Positions 27,364-38,324 of a stretch of 64,000 nt of DNA are shown here, piece after piece. A program made the position numbers and the translations under genes. The DNA is from Microbacterium candidum (GTDB taxonomy: Bacteria > Actinomycetota > Actinomycetes > Actinomycetales > Microbacteriaceae), in contig NZ_JASXSZ010000004.1 of NCBI RefSeq assembly GCF_030315975.1, positions 372,001 to 436,000 of the forward strand, given 5' to 3'. Numbering within the stretch: the stretch's first letter is position 1; every line of letters starts with the position of its first letter. Under the pieces are notes generated by a model that worked only from the letters and a program-made list of their open reading frames with translations, made no database searches and was not told the origin of the DNA.

Positions 27364-27414
27364 ACCTGACCCGCCGTCGCATCGTATTCCGGTGCCCCGA
27401 AGTCGGAGCCTAAG

Positions 27415-28501
<1,087 letters not shown>

Positions 28502-28527
28502 TCGGCCCCCACAGCTAAGGAGTCCGA

Positions 28528-29079
28528 ATGCTTGCAGCATTCGTCACCGCAGCCGCGGCGGAGACCCAGAGCCCGGTGATCCCCGCGCTCCCGGACCTCG
28601 TCTGGGGCACGCTCGCGTTCGTGATCGTGCTCGTGTTCGTCATCTGGAAGCTGCTGCCGAACATGAACAAGATGCTCGACGCGCGCGCCGACGCCATCCA
28701 GGGTGGCATCAACCGCGCCGACGAGGCGCAGGCCAAGGCCACCGCGGCTCTGGAGGAGTACAACGCGAAGCTCGCCGACGCCCGTGGCGAGGCGGCCGCG
28801 ATCCGCGACCAGGCTCGTGCCGAGGGCGCGCGCATCGTCGCTGACGCGAAGGAGCACGCGCAGGCCGAGGCCGCCCGCGTGACCTCGAACGCGCAGGCGC
28901 AGATCGCCGCCGAGCGGCAGACCGCCTTCGTCCAGCTGCGCGGTGAGGTGGGCACGATCGCCCTCGACCTCGCCGGCGGTGTCATCGGCGAGACGCTCTC
29001 CGACGACGCGCGTGCGCAGGCCGTGGTCGACCGCTTCCTCGCTGAGCTCGAGGCGTCCGAGACGGCTGGCAAGGCCTGA
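28528..29079 (+). CDS. atpF: F0 ATP synthase subunit b
   Basis: This is the 183-residue peripheral-stalk subunit. It has a single N-terminal transmembrane helix (about residues 20-42, LVWGTLAFVIVLVFVIWKLL) followed by a long Ala/Glu/Arg-rich coiled coil. AAGGAG precedes ATG 28528. The stop overlaps the atpH ATG (TGATG). Confidence 0.95.
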   Translation: MLAAFVTAAAAETQSPVIPALPDLVWGTLAFVIVLVFVIWKLLPNMNKMLDARADAIQGGINRADEAQAKATAALEEYNAKLADARGEAAAIRDQARAEGARIVADAKEHAQAEAARVTSNAQAQIAAERQTAFVQLRGEVGTIALDLAGGVIGETLSDDARAQAVVDRFLAELEASETAGKA

Positions 29080-29870
29080 TGGGCAGCGCGACCACTCAGG
29101 CCGTGGCGGCGAGCACTGCGGCGCTGGATGCGGCGCCCATCGCCGACCTCGGCGTCGCGGGCGAGCTCTTCGCCGCGGCGCGGACCCTGAGCGCGTCGCC
29201 GCAGCTGCGCGGGGCGCTCGCCGACTCGGCCGCGGCGCCCCAGGCGCGCGCCAAGGTCGTCCGCGACGTGTACGGGTCCGCGCTGTCGGCGCAGGCCATC
29301 GCGCTCATGGAGGTGGCCGCCGGCCAGTCCTGGTCGTCGGAGGACGACTTCGTGACCGCCCTCGAGGAGCTCGCGGTCCGCGCCGCGACGAAGGCGGATG
29401 CGTCCGCCGACGTCGAGGGGGAGCTGTTCGGCTTCTCCCGCACGGTCGCCGCGAACCCCGACCTCGAGCTCGCGCTCGGCAGCCGGATGGGCGCGTCCGA
29501 GGCGAAGGGGTCGCTCGTCGAGTCGCTCCTGCGCGGTCGCGCCAGCGAGGCGACGGTGCTCATCGCGTCGTCGCTCATCCGCGAACCGCGTGAGCGTCGT
29601 GTGCGCGAGCTGCTCTCGTGGGGCATGCGCCTGGCCGCAGCCCAGCACGGCCGCACCGTTGCGACGGTCTACTCGGCCGCTCCGCTCAGCGCAGCGCAGT
29701 CCGAGCGACTGTCGAACGCGCTCGCCGCGAAGTACGGCACCCCGGTGTCGCTGAACTCCGTGATCGACCCGACCGTGGTCGGAGGCCTGCGCGTGCAGGT
29801 CGCCGACGACGTGATCGACGCCAGCGTGTCGGCGCGCCTCGCCGACCTGCGTCGGCGCCTCGCCGGCTGA
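29079..29870 (+). CDS. atpH: F1 ATP synthase subunit delta
   Basis: The 263-residue OSCP/delta subunit joins the peripheral stalk to the alpha3-beta3 head. It is longer than the roughly 180-residue enterobacterial delta, as usual in actinobacteria. The conserved C-terminal segment [24 protein letters not shown] is intact. Translation is coupled to atpF. Confidence 0.93.
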   Translation: MGSATTQAVAASTAALDAAPIADLGVAGELFAAARTLSASPQLRGALADSAAAPQARAKVVRDVYGSALSAQAIALMEVAAGQSWSSEDDFVTALEELAVRAATKADASADVEGELFGFSRTVAANPDLELALGSRMGASEAKGSLVESLLRGRASEATVLIASSLIREPRERRVRELLSWGMRLAAAQHGRTVATVYSAAPLSAAQSERLSNALAAKYGTPVSLNSVIDPTVVGGLRVQVADDVIDASVSARLADLRRRLAG

Positions 29871-29932
29871 ACCAAGATTTGCCGCCGACGGCGGAGACTT
29901 CGGGGCTGCGGCCCCACGAACGAAGGAAGACA

Positions 29933-31570
29933 ATGGCAGAACTCTCCATCAGCCCCGACGTCATCCGTGACGCGCTGAAGGACTTCGTCGCCGCGTACGA
30001 GCCCACCGGGGCCGCTGCGACCGAGGTCGGCACGGTCGTCGACGCGGCCGACGGCATCGCCCACGTCGAGGGCCTCCCCGGCGCGATGGCGAACGAGCTC
30101 GTCACGTTCGCGGACGGCACCAAGGGCCTCGCGCTGAACCTCGACGAGCACGAGATCGGCGTCGTCGTCCTCGGCGACTTCGCGGGCATCGAGGCGGGCC
30201 AGCAGGTCACCCGCACCGGCGAGGTCCTCTCGGTCCCCGTCGGCGACGGCTACCTCGGCCGCGTCGTCGACCCGCTCGGCAACCCGATCGACGGCCTCGG
30301 CCAGGTGGCGTCGGAAGGCGTGCGCGCCCTCGAGCTCCAGGCGCCCGGCGTCATGCAGCGCAAGAGCGTGCACGAGCCGCTCCAGACCGGCATCAAGGCC
30401 ATCGACGCGATGATCCCGGTCGGCCGCGGCCAGCGCCAGCTGATCATCGGCGACCGCCAGACCGGCAAGACCGCCATCGCGATCGACACGATCATCAACC
30501 AGAAGTCCAACTGGGAGTCGGGCGACGAGAACAAGCAGGTCCGCTGCATCTACGTCGCCATCGGCCAGAAGGGCTCCACGATCGCGTCCGTGAAGGGCGC
30601 CCTCGAGGACGCCGGTGCCATGGAGTACACGACGATCGTCGCGGCCCCGGCATCCGACCCCGCCGGCTTCAAGTACCTCGCGCCCTACACCGGCTCGGCC
30701 ATCGGCCAGCACTGGATGTACGGCGGCAAGCACGTCCTCATCATCTTCGACGACCTGTCGAAGCAGGCCGAGGCCTACCGCGCCGTGTCGCTCCTCCTCC
30801 GCCGCCCGCCGGGGCGCGAGGCCTACCCGGGTGACGTCTTCTACCTGCACTCGCGTCTGCTCGAGCGCTGCGCGAAGCTCTCGGACGAGCTGGGCGCGGG
30901 CTCGATGACCGGTCTCCCGATCATCGAGACGAAGGCCAACGACGTCTCGGCGTACATCCCGACCAACGTCATCTCGATCACGGACGGCCAGATCTTCCTG
31001 CAGTCCGACCTGTTCAACGCGAACCAGCGTCCCGCCGTGGACGTCGGCATCTCGGTGTCCCGCGTCGGCGGCGACGCGCAGGTCAAGTCGATCAAGTCGG
31101 TCTCCGGCACGCTCAAGCTCGAGCTCGCCCAGTACCGCTCGCTCGAGGCGTTCGCGATGTTCGCGAGCGACCTGGATGCGGCCTCGCGTCGCCAGCTGGC
31201 GCGCGGTGCCCGCCTGACGGAGCTCCTGAAGCAGCCGCAGTACTCGCCGTACCCGGTGGAGGAGCAGGTCGTCTCGATCTGGGCCGGCACCAACGGCAAG
31301 CTCGACGCGATCGAGGTCGAGAACGTCCTGCAGTTCGAGCGCGAGCTGCTCGAGCACCTGCGCCTGAACTCGACCATCCTCCAGACGCTGCGCGAGACGA
31401 ACGTCCTCGACGACGCGACGAAGGCGGAGCTCGAGAAGCTGACGGACGCGTTCCTCGAGGAGTTCCTCGGCAAGGGCCACGCGATCGACAAGCCGGGCAA
31501 CGAGCAGCACGAGGCCACGAGCGCCGACGAGGTCGAGCAGGAGCGGATCGTCAAGGGCCGCCGGGGCTGA
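29933..31570 (+). CDS. atpA: F1 ATP synthase subunit alpha
   Basis: The 545-residue non-catalytic nucleotide-binding subunit has Walker A GDRQTGKT (173-180), the [16 protein letters not shown] segment and the alpha signature region [20 protein letters not shown]. The tail beyond about residue 515 (rich in Glu, His and Asp) is an actinobacterial-type C-terminal extension. AAGGAAG precedes ATG 29933. A 62-base gap with a small GGGGC/GCCCC stem (29902-29915) separates it from atpH. Confidence 0.97.
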   Translation: MAELSISPDVIRDALKDFVAAYEPTGAAATEVGTVVDAADGIAHVEGLPGAMANELVTFADGTKGLALNLDEHEIGVVVLGDFAGIEAGQQVTRTGEVLSVPVGDGYLGRVVDPLGNPIDGLGQVASEGVRALELQAPGVMQRKSVHEPLQTGIKAIDAMIPVGRGQRQLIIGDRQTGKTAIAIDTIINQKSNWESGDENKQVRCIYVAIGQKGSTIASVKGALEDAGAMEYTTIVAAPASDPAGFKYLAPYTGSAIGQHWMYGGKHVLIIFDDLSKQAEAYRAVSLLLRRPPGREAYPGDVFYLHSRLLERCAKLSDELGAGSMTGLPIIETKANDVSAYIPTNVISITDGQIFLQSDLFNANQRPAVDVGISVSRVGGDAQVKSIKSVSGTLKLELAQYRSLEAFAMFASDLDAASRRQLARGARLTELLKQPQYSPYPVEEQVVSIWAGTNGKLDAIEVENVLQFERELLEHLRLNSTILQTLRETNVLDDATKAELEKLTDAFLEEFLGKGHAIDKPGNEQHEATSADEVEQERIVKGRRG

Positions 31571-31589
31571 AGGAGCCTGTAACAGCACC

Positions 31590-32483
31590 ATGGGCGCACA
31601 ACTCCGGGTCTACAAGCAGAAGATCGCTTCTGCGCAGACCACCAAGAAGATCACGAAGGCGATGGAACTCATCGCGGCTTCGCGCATCCAGAAGGCGCAG
31701 GCGCGCGTGCGCGCCTCGTCCCCGTACTCGCGCGCGGTGACGCGTGCGGTGTCGGCGGTCGCGACGCGCTCCAACGCGTCGCACCCGCTGACCACGGCGC
31801 GCGAGAAGGTGACGCGGTCCGCCGTCGTCATCTTCTCCTCCGACCGCGGTCTCGCGGGCGCCTTCAACTCGCAGATCATCCGCGCGGGCCTCGAGCTCGC
31901 CGAGATGCTGCGTGCCGAAGGCAAAGAGCCGGTCTACTACCTCATCGGTCGCAAGGCCGTCGGGTACTTCCAGTTCCGTCACCTGGCGAGCCAGGCGCAG
32001 TGGGTCGGCGACACCGACACGCCGCACTTCGAGACGGCCGTCGAGATCGGGCAGACGCTCGTCGACGCGTTCAACCTCGGCGGCGACCACGGCGGCGTGG
32101 ACGAGATCCACCTCGTGTTCAACCGCTTCATCAGCATGATGACGCAGTCGCCGGAGAACGTGCGCCTGCTGCCGCTCGAGGTCGTTGACGCGCCCGAGGA
32201 CAGCACGACCGTCTTCCCGGAGTACGACTTCGAGCCGGACGCGAGCCTGGTCCTGGATGCGCTGCTGCCGGTGTACATCCAGAGCCGCATCTTCAACGCG
32301 CTCCTGCAGTCGTCGGCGGCGAAGCACGCGGCGACCCAGAAGGCGATGAAGTCGGCCAGCGACAACGCCGACAAGCTCATCACCGACTACACCCGCCTGC
32401 GCAACAACGCGCGCCAGGCCGAGATCACGCAGCAGATCGCCGAGATCGTCGGCGGCGCCGACGCTCTGGCATCGGGCAAGTAA
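31590..32483 (+). CDS. atpG: F1 ATP synthase subunit gamma
   Basis: The 297-residue central rotor shaft has conserved N-terminal (RVYKQKIASAQTTKKITKAMELIAASRI) and C-terminal (SDNADKLITDYTRLRNNARQAEITQQI) helices that form the coiled coil, with an alpha/beta domain between. AGGAG lies upstream of ATG 31590. It follows the F1 order A-G-D-C. Confidence 0.96.
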   Translation: MGAQLRVYKQKIASAQTTKKITKAMELIAASRIQKAQARVRASSPYSRAVTRAVSAVATRSNASHPLTTAREKVTRSAVVIFSSDRGLAGAFNSQIIRAGLELAEMLRAEGKEPVYYLIGRKAVGYFQFRHLASQAQWVGDTDTPHFETAVEIGQTLVDAFNLGGDHGGVDEIHLVFNRFISMMTQSPENVRLLPLEVVDAPEDSTTVFPEYDFEPDASLVLDALLPVYIQSRIFNALLQSSAAKHAATQKAMKSASDNADKLITDYTRLRNNARQAEITQQIAEIVGGADALASGK

Positions 32484-33956
<1,473 letters not shown>

Positions 33957-33957
33957 C

Positions 33958-34218
33958 ATGCCGCTGCACGTGAGCCTGGTCTCGGCCGAGGAGGAGATCT
34001 GGTCGGGTGAGGCGTCGCTCGTCGTCGCGAAGACCCTCATCGGCGAGATCGGCTTCATGGCCGGTCACTCGCCGGTGCTCGCGATGCTCGCCGAGGGCCA
34101 GGTGCGCATCACGCAGGCCGATGACACGCGCATCGTCGCCGAGGCGAAGGACGGCTTCCTCTCCGTGGAGAACGACGTCGTGACGATCGTCGCAGGCCGC
34201 GCGGCCCTCGTCTCCTGA
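33958..34218 (+). CDS. atpC: F1 ATP synthase subunit epsilon
   Basis: This 86-residue subunit consists essentially of the N-terminal beta-sandwich (LHVSLVSAEEEIWSGEAS...GFMAGHSPVLAML). The C-terminal helical hairpin that inhibits ATP hydrolysis in E. coli (about 138 residues in total) is absent, as in several actinobacteria with short epsilon. It starts one base after the atpD stop and ends before a strong terminator. Confidence 0.95.
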   Translation: MPLHVSLVSAEEEIWSGEASLVVAKTLIGEIGFMAGHSPVLAMLAEGQVRITQADDTRIVAEAKDGFLSVENDVVTIVAGRAALVS

Positions 34219-34229
34219 CGAACCACCCC

Positions 34230-34265
34230 GGAACCGCCCTCTGCCTTCGGGCAGGGGGCGGTTCC
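34230..34265 (+). terminator. atp operon terminator with UUCG loop
   Basis: A 16-bp stem (34230-34245 with 34250-34265, one G-T pair) closes on the tetraloop TTCG, 11 bases after the atpC stop. It is the strongest textbook-like intrinsic terminator in the window apart from the missing T-tract, which is common in high-GC actinobacteria. Confidence 0.85.
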
Positions 34266-34288
34266 GCATCTCCGGAAGGGGCATCGAC

Positions 34289-35044
34289 GTGCTGCTGATC
34301 CTGCTGCCGCCGAGCGAGACGAAGCATCCCGGAGGAGGGGGGCGACCGCTCGACCTCGACCGACTCGCGCTTCCCGCCCTGCGCACGCAGCGCGAAGTGG
34401 TCGTCGACGCGCTCGTGGCGCTCTCCGCGGATGCGGAGGAGGCAGCGCGGGTCCTGAAGCTGAGCGAGCGCCAACGCCCCGAGATCGCGGTGAACGCCGC
34501 GATGCGGACGGCGCCCACGATGCCCGCCGTCGACCGGTACACCGGCGTCCTGTTCGACGCGCTGGATGCGGGGACGCTGGATGCGGCGTCCCGCCGCTGG
34601 CTCGGGGCGCACGTCCTCATCCATTCGGCACCGCTCGGTCCGGTGGGGGCCCTCGATGCGATCCCCTCGTACCGGCTCGCGGCGAACACGTCGCTGCCGG
34701 GCGTTGCCGCGCTGAAGCGCCACTGGGCGGCGGCGGTGACCGCGGCGGTGGCCGCCGCATCCCCGTCGTTCGTCCTCGACCTGCGCTCCGAGGCGTACGC
34801 GGCGCTGGGGCCGGTGCCCGACGGCGTTCCGTCACGGTACGTGCGCGTGGTCGCCGAGGGACCCGACGGCACCGCCCGGGCCCTCAACCACTTCAACAAG
34901 CACGCGAAGGGCGCCCTCGTCCGGGCGCTCGCGCAGGCGCGTCCGCGCGCGACGACCGCTGCCGGCCTCCTGCGCTGGGCGGAGGAGGCCGGCTTCGTCC
35001 TGCGCCCCGGTGCCGCTCCCGGAGAGCTCGACCTCGTCGTCTGA
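34289..35044 (+). CDS. yaaA: YaaA/DUF328-family peroxide-stress-type protein
   Basis: The 251-residue protein opens with LLILLPPSETKHPG, the YaaA family signature, and retains the YRLAANTSLPG and HFNKHAKGALVRAL segments. In E. coli, YaaA lowers free iron and protects DNA from peroxide damage. Its helix-hairpin-helix-related DNA-binding fold has been shown. GGAAGGGG precedes GTG 34289. It is a single gene between the atp terminator and its own terminator. Confidence 0.85.
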   Translation: MLLILLPPSETKHPGGGGRPLDLDRLALPALRTQREVVVDALVALSADAEEAARVLKLSERQRPEIAVNAAMRTAPTMPAVDRYTGVLFDALDAGTLDAASRRWLGAHVLIHSAPLGPVGALDAIPSYRLAANTSLPGVAALKRHWAAAVTAAVAAASPSFVLDLRSEAYAALGPVPDGVPSRYVRVVAEGPDGTARALNHFNKHAKGALVRALAQARPRATTAAGLLRWAEEAGFVLRPGAAPGELDLVV

Positions 35045-35051
35045 ACACGAA

Positions 35052-35083
35052 GATGCGGCCCGGGAGTGCTCCCGGGCCGCATC
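35052..35083. terminator. Terminator between convergent yaaA and permease genes
   Basis: A perfect 15-bp stem (35052-35066 with 35069-35083) has a two-base gap that in practice gives a 4-base loop. It is symmetric, so it can serve both convergent genes. The stem ends are GATGCGG/CCGCATC, part of the word enriched through the whole window. Confidence 0.8.
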
Positions 35084-35096
35084 CTGATTCCGCGCG

Positions 35097-36611
35097 TCAG
35101 CGAAGGGTGCGCACAGCTCCCGTCCGCTCGCGGATCGCGTCCGCGACGATGATCGCGTCGCCCGCCGGCGCCGTCGACTTGCGGTCGGGGCGCGCGACGA
35201 ACAGGTACACGAGCCCCGTGCCGAGCACGACGCCGAGCCCGATGAGGACGATCCAGTCCGCGAACAGGTTGCCCGAGGACCCGGGCTGGGCGAGCAGGAA
35301 CATCGCGAAGATGCCGTAGGCGAGCGCCACGATGTTCACCAGGATGCCCCAGCGGCCGAGGGAGAACGGCCCGGCGGGCTTCCAGCCCTTGAAGCGCTGG
35401 CGGAGGGCCGCGAGGACCACCATCTGGAACGCGACGTAGATGCCGAGCACGGCGAACGCGGTGACGGAGTTCAGCAGGTCCTCGTTCACGAAGATGAGCA
35501 GCGCGAGCAGCACCGGGATGGTGCACGCCACGATGAGGGCGTTCGCCGGCACCTTCGTGCGAGGGGTGACCTTCGAGAGCCAACGGTGACCCGGCAGCAT
35601 CCCGTCGCGCGCGAACGAGTACAGGAGCCGGCTCGCCGCCGCCTGCAGGCTCAGGACGCACGAGAGGAACGCCGTCACGGCGACGACGAGGAAGATCTTC
35701 GCGCCGACCGATCCGAGCGTCGACTCCAGGATCGCGGGGATGGGGTCGGTCTCCTTGCCGGAGACGATCGCCGGCAGATCCGGGGCGGCGAGGACGTATC
35801 CGCCGAAGGAGAAGAGCGCCGAGACGCCGCCGACGAGGATCGTCAGGATCATCGCGCGGGGGATGCGGCGGGCCGGGTTCGCGACCTCCTCGGCGACGTC
35901 GCCGCACGCCTCGAACCCGTAGAAGAGGAACAGGCCGGCGAGCGCTGCGCCGAAGAACGCGGTGATGTAGGGGCCGTCGCCCTGCACGCCCATGGTGTCG
36001 AAGAACACGCTGAACTCCTGCTTGCGCTGGAAGATCAGGAGGTAGAGGCCGACGCCGATCACGCCGACGAGCTCAGCGGCGAGACCGATCTGCGCGACGC
36101 GGGCCATCGTCTTCGTGCCGGAGAAGTTCAGCATGAGCGCGGCGAGCAGCAGTGCGAGCGTCAGGAGCAGGGTCGACAGCGGGGTGACGGTGATGCCGAA
36201 GAGGCTTGCGAGGAAGCCAGAGCCGTACTCGGCGACCGCGGTGATCGTCACGATCATGGCCCAGATGTAGACCCATGCCGCCATCCATGCGTAACGCCGG
36301 CCCCAGAGGCGCCGCGCCCACGGATAGATGCCGCCGTGGATCGGGTACTGCGAGACGACCTCGCCGAACACGAGCGAGACGAGCAGCTGGCCGGCGCCGA
36401 CGATGAAGATCCAGAAGATCGACGGCGGTCCGCCGACCGCGAGCGCGGTCGCGAACAGCGAGTACACGCCCACGAGCGGGGAGAGGTACGTGAAGCCGAG
36501 GGCGAAGTTCGCCCAGAAGCTCATCGACCGGTTGAAGTTCTCCTGGTAGCCCAGGACTTCGAGATGTGCCGCGTCGTCGAGCGACGAGGCCGGGGTGGGT
36601 TCGGAAGACAT
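35097..36611 (-). CDS. APC-superfamily amino acid/amine permease
   Basis: The 504-residue transporter has about twelve predicted helices. The start at 36611 (MSSEPTPASS) has GAGAAAG 9 bases upstream; a longer frame to 36731 lacks support. Landmarks are the N-terminal NRSMSFWANFALGFTYLSPLVGVYS and GFEACGDVAEEVANPARRIPRAM, characteristic of the amino acid/choline transporter group that includes GABA and putrescine permeases. The neighbouring aldehyde dehydrogenase (138 bases upstream, same strand) resembles succinate-semialdehyde dehydrogenase, so GABA or a related amine is a reasonable guess. Confidence 0.85.
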   Translation of the reverse strand: MSSEPTPASSLDDAAHLEVLGYQENFNRSMSFWANFALGFTYLSPLVGVYSLFATALAVGGPPSIFWIFIVGAGQLLVSLVFGEVVSQYPIHGGIYPWARRLWGRRYAWMAAWVYIWAMIVTITAVAEYGSGFLASLFGITVTPLSTLLLTLALLLAALMLNFSGTKTMARVAQIGLAAELVGVIGVGLYLLIFQRKQEFSVFFDTMGVQGDGPYITAFFGAALAGLFLFYGFEACGDVAEEVANPARRIPRAMILTILVGGVSALFSFGGYVLAAPDLPAIVSGKETDPIPAILESTLGSVGAKIFLVVAVTAFLSCVLSLQAAASRLLYSFARDGMLPGHRWLSKVTPRTKVPANALIVACTIPVLLALLIFVNEDLLNSVTAFAVLGIYVAFQMVVLAALRQRFKGWKPAGPFSLGRWGILVNIVALAYGIFAMFLLAQPGSSGNLFADWIVLIGLGVVLGTGLVYLFVARPDRKSTAPAGDAIIVADAIRERTGAVRTLR

Positions 36612-36749
36612 AGGTGTCTTTCTCTCGGGTTCTTTCGGTGAGGGGCAGGCAGGATGGACGTCGCCGCCCCGTTCAGAGGCGGCGACGTTCATCCCTCGTG
36701 TGAGATGGGGGAGCAGGATGCGGGTCCGCATCCTGCCGGATCGCTCGGG

Positions 36750-38114
36750 TCAGCCGATGCGGATCATCTTCTTGTTGACGAACTCGTCGGCGCCGAACCG
36801 GCCGAGCTCACGGCCCGAGCCGCTGCGCTTGACACCGCCGAACGGCAGCTCCGCACCGTCCGCTGCGACGAGGTTGACGAACACCATGCCGGCCTCGATC
36901 GCGTCCGCGACCCGCAGGGCCTGATCGGCATCGGTCGTGAAGACGTAGGAGCCGAGACCGAACGGCGTGTTGTTGGCGAGATCGACCGCGGCGCCCTCGT
37001 CGGCGACGCGGAACACCTGCGCGACCGGGCCGAAGAACTCCTCGTGGAAGGCGTCGCTGCCGGGCTGGACGTCGGTGAGGATCGTCGCGGAGTAGTAGTT
37101 GTCGCGGCGGACGCCGCCCGAGTGGAGGGTGGCGCCCTGCGACACGGCACGGGAGACCTGCTCGGCGAGGATCTCCGCCGCACGCTCGCTCGAGAGCGGG
37201 CCGAGGCCAGTGCCCTCCTGCTTGGGGTCGCCCTCGGCGACGGCGTTCATCGCGGCGGTGAACTTCTCGAGGAACGCGTCGTACAGGCCGTCGACCACGA
37301 TGAAGCGCTTGGCCGCGTTGCACGCCTGCCCGTTGTTGTCCACGCGGGCGAGGACCGCCGCCTCGACGGTCGCGTCGAGGTCGTCGGTGGACAGCAGGAT
37401 GAAGGGGTCGGACCCGCCGAGCTCCAGCACGACCTTCTTGAGGTAGCGGCCGGCGATCTCGGCGACCTTCGCACCGGCGCGCTCGGAGCCGGTGAGCGAG
37501 ACGCCCTGCACACGCGGGTCGGCGATGACGGTCTCGATCTGATCGTGGGAGGCGTAGATGTTGACGTACGCGCCTGCGGGGAACCCGGCATCCCGGAAGA
37601 TCTGCTCCATCGCGGCCGCGGACTCGGGGCACTGCTCCGCGTGCTTGAGCAGGATCGTGTTGCCGATCACGAGGTTGGGGCCGGCGAAGCGGGCGACCTG
37701 GTAGTACGGGAAGTTCCACGGCATGATCCCGAGGAGGACCCCCAGCGACGAGCGGCGGATGAACGCCGATCCCTCGCCCGCGAGGAGGTCGATCGACTGG
37801 TCGGCCAGCAGCGACTCGGCGTTGTCGGCGTAGTACTCGTAGATCGCGGCGGCGAACTCGACCTCGCCGACGGCCTGCTCGATCGGCTTGCCCATCTCGC
37901 GGACGATGATCTCGCCGAGCTGCTGGGCGCGCTCGGCGTGCAGCTCGCCGACGCGGCGGATCAGAGCGGCGCGCTCGGCGACCGTCGAGTTCTTCGACCA
38001 GGTGCGGTGCGCGTCGGATGCGGCGTCGATCGCGGCCTTCAGATCGGCGTCGGAGATGGTCTCGTAGGTCTTGACGACCTCACCGGTCAGCGGGTCGGTG
38101 ACGGCGTACGGCAT
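36750..38114 (-). CDS. NAD(P)-dependent aldehyde dehydrogenase, succinate-semialdehyde type (Sad/GabD-like)
   Basis: The protein has 454 residues from ATG 38114 (AAGGAG nine bases upstream). General base E231 lies in VLELGGSDPF and the nucleophile C265 in NNGQACNAAKR, 34 residues apart as expected. PWNFPYYQVAR and EEFFGPVAQVFRV are typical of the YneI/Sad subgroup, which oxidises succinate semialdehyde to succinate. It is transcribed ahead of the permease. An AT-rich promoter with TGG-TATATC lies upstream. Confidence 0.88.
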   Translation of the reverse strand: MPYAVTDPLTGEVVKTYETISDADLKAAIDAASDAHRTWSKNSTVAERAALIRRVGELHAERAQQLGEIIVREMGKPIEQAVGEVEFAAAIYEYYADNAESLLADQSIDLLAGEGSAFIRRSSLGVLLGIMPWNFPYYQVARFAGPNLVIGNTILLKHAEQCPESAAAMEQIFRDAGFPAGAYVNIYASHDQIETVIADPRVQGVSLTGSERAGAKVAEIAGRYLKKVVLELGGSDPFILLSTDDLDATVEAAVLARVDNNGQACNAAKRFIVVDGLYDAFLEKFTAAMNAVAEGDPKQEGTGLGPLSSERAAEILAEQVSRAVSQGATLHSGGVRRDNYYSATILTDVQPGSDAFHEEFFGPVAQVFRVADEGAAVDLANNTPFGLGSYVFTTDADQALRVADAIEAGMVFVNLVAADGAELPFGGVKRSGSGRELGRFGADEFVNKKMIRIG

Positions 38115-38178
38115 GGGGGACTCCTTCAGGATGCACGCGCCGGGCCACACGCCCGCCGCGCTGCGAACACACGAAAAA

Positions 38179-38187
38179 GATATACCA
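38179..38187 (-). promoter_or_regulatory. Extended -10 promoter for the aldehyde dehydrogenase/permease genes
   Basis: On the minus strand TGGTATATC (extended -10, TGn plus TATATC) lies about 65 bases before the aldehyde dehydrogenase start, in an AT-rich patch (38171-38204) that stands out from its surroundings. No strong -35 is seen, which suggests activator dependence. Confidence 0.4.
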
Positions 38188-38273
38188 GTGAATGATTGAT
38201 TTGGCGAGGGGGATGTATCTCGTGCGACGACGCGGGGGTGGATGCGGGAACCCGCCGACGGCGCGAGGACACG

Positions 38274-38309
38274 GGTGTCGCCCGGATCCTGCGGATTCCG
38301 GGCGACACC
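38274..38309 (-). terminator. Terminator after the S53 peptidase gene
   Basis: A 13-bp stem (38274-38286 with 38297-38309) and a 10-base loop lie 16 bases after the S53 stop. It separates the S53 gene from the aldehyde dehydrogenase promoter. Confidence 0.7.
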
Positions 38310-38324
38310 ATCGTGCCGTTCCGC

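Noticed and set aside
35171..35185. GACTTGCGG near the permease 3' end as another hairpin element
   Set aside because: It is within coding sequence and has no inverted partner nearby.
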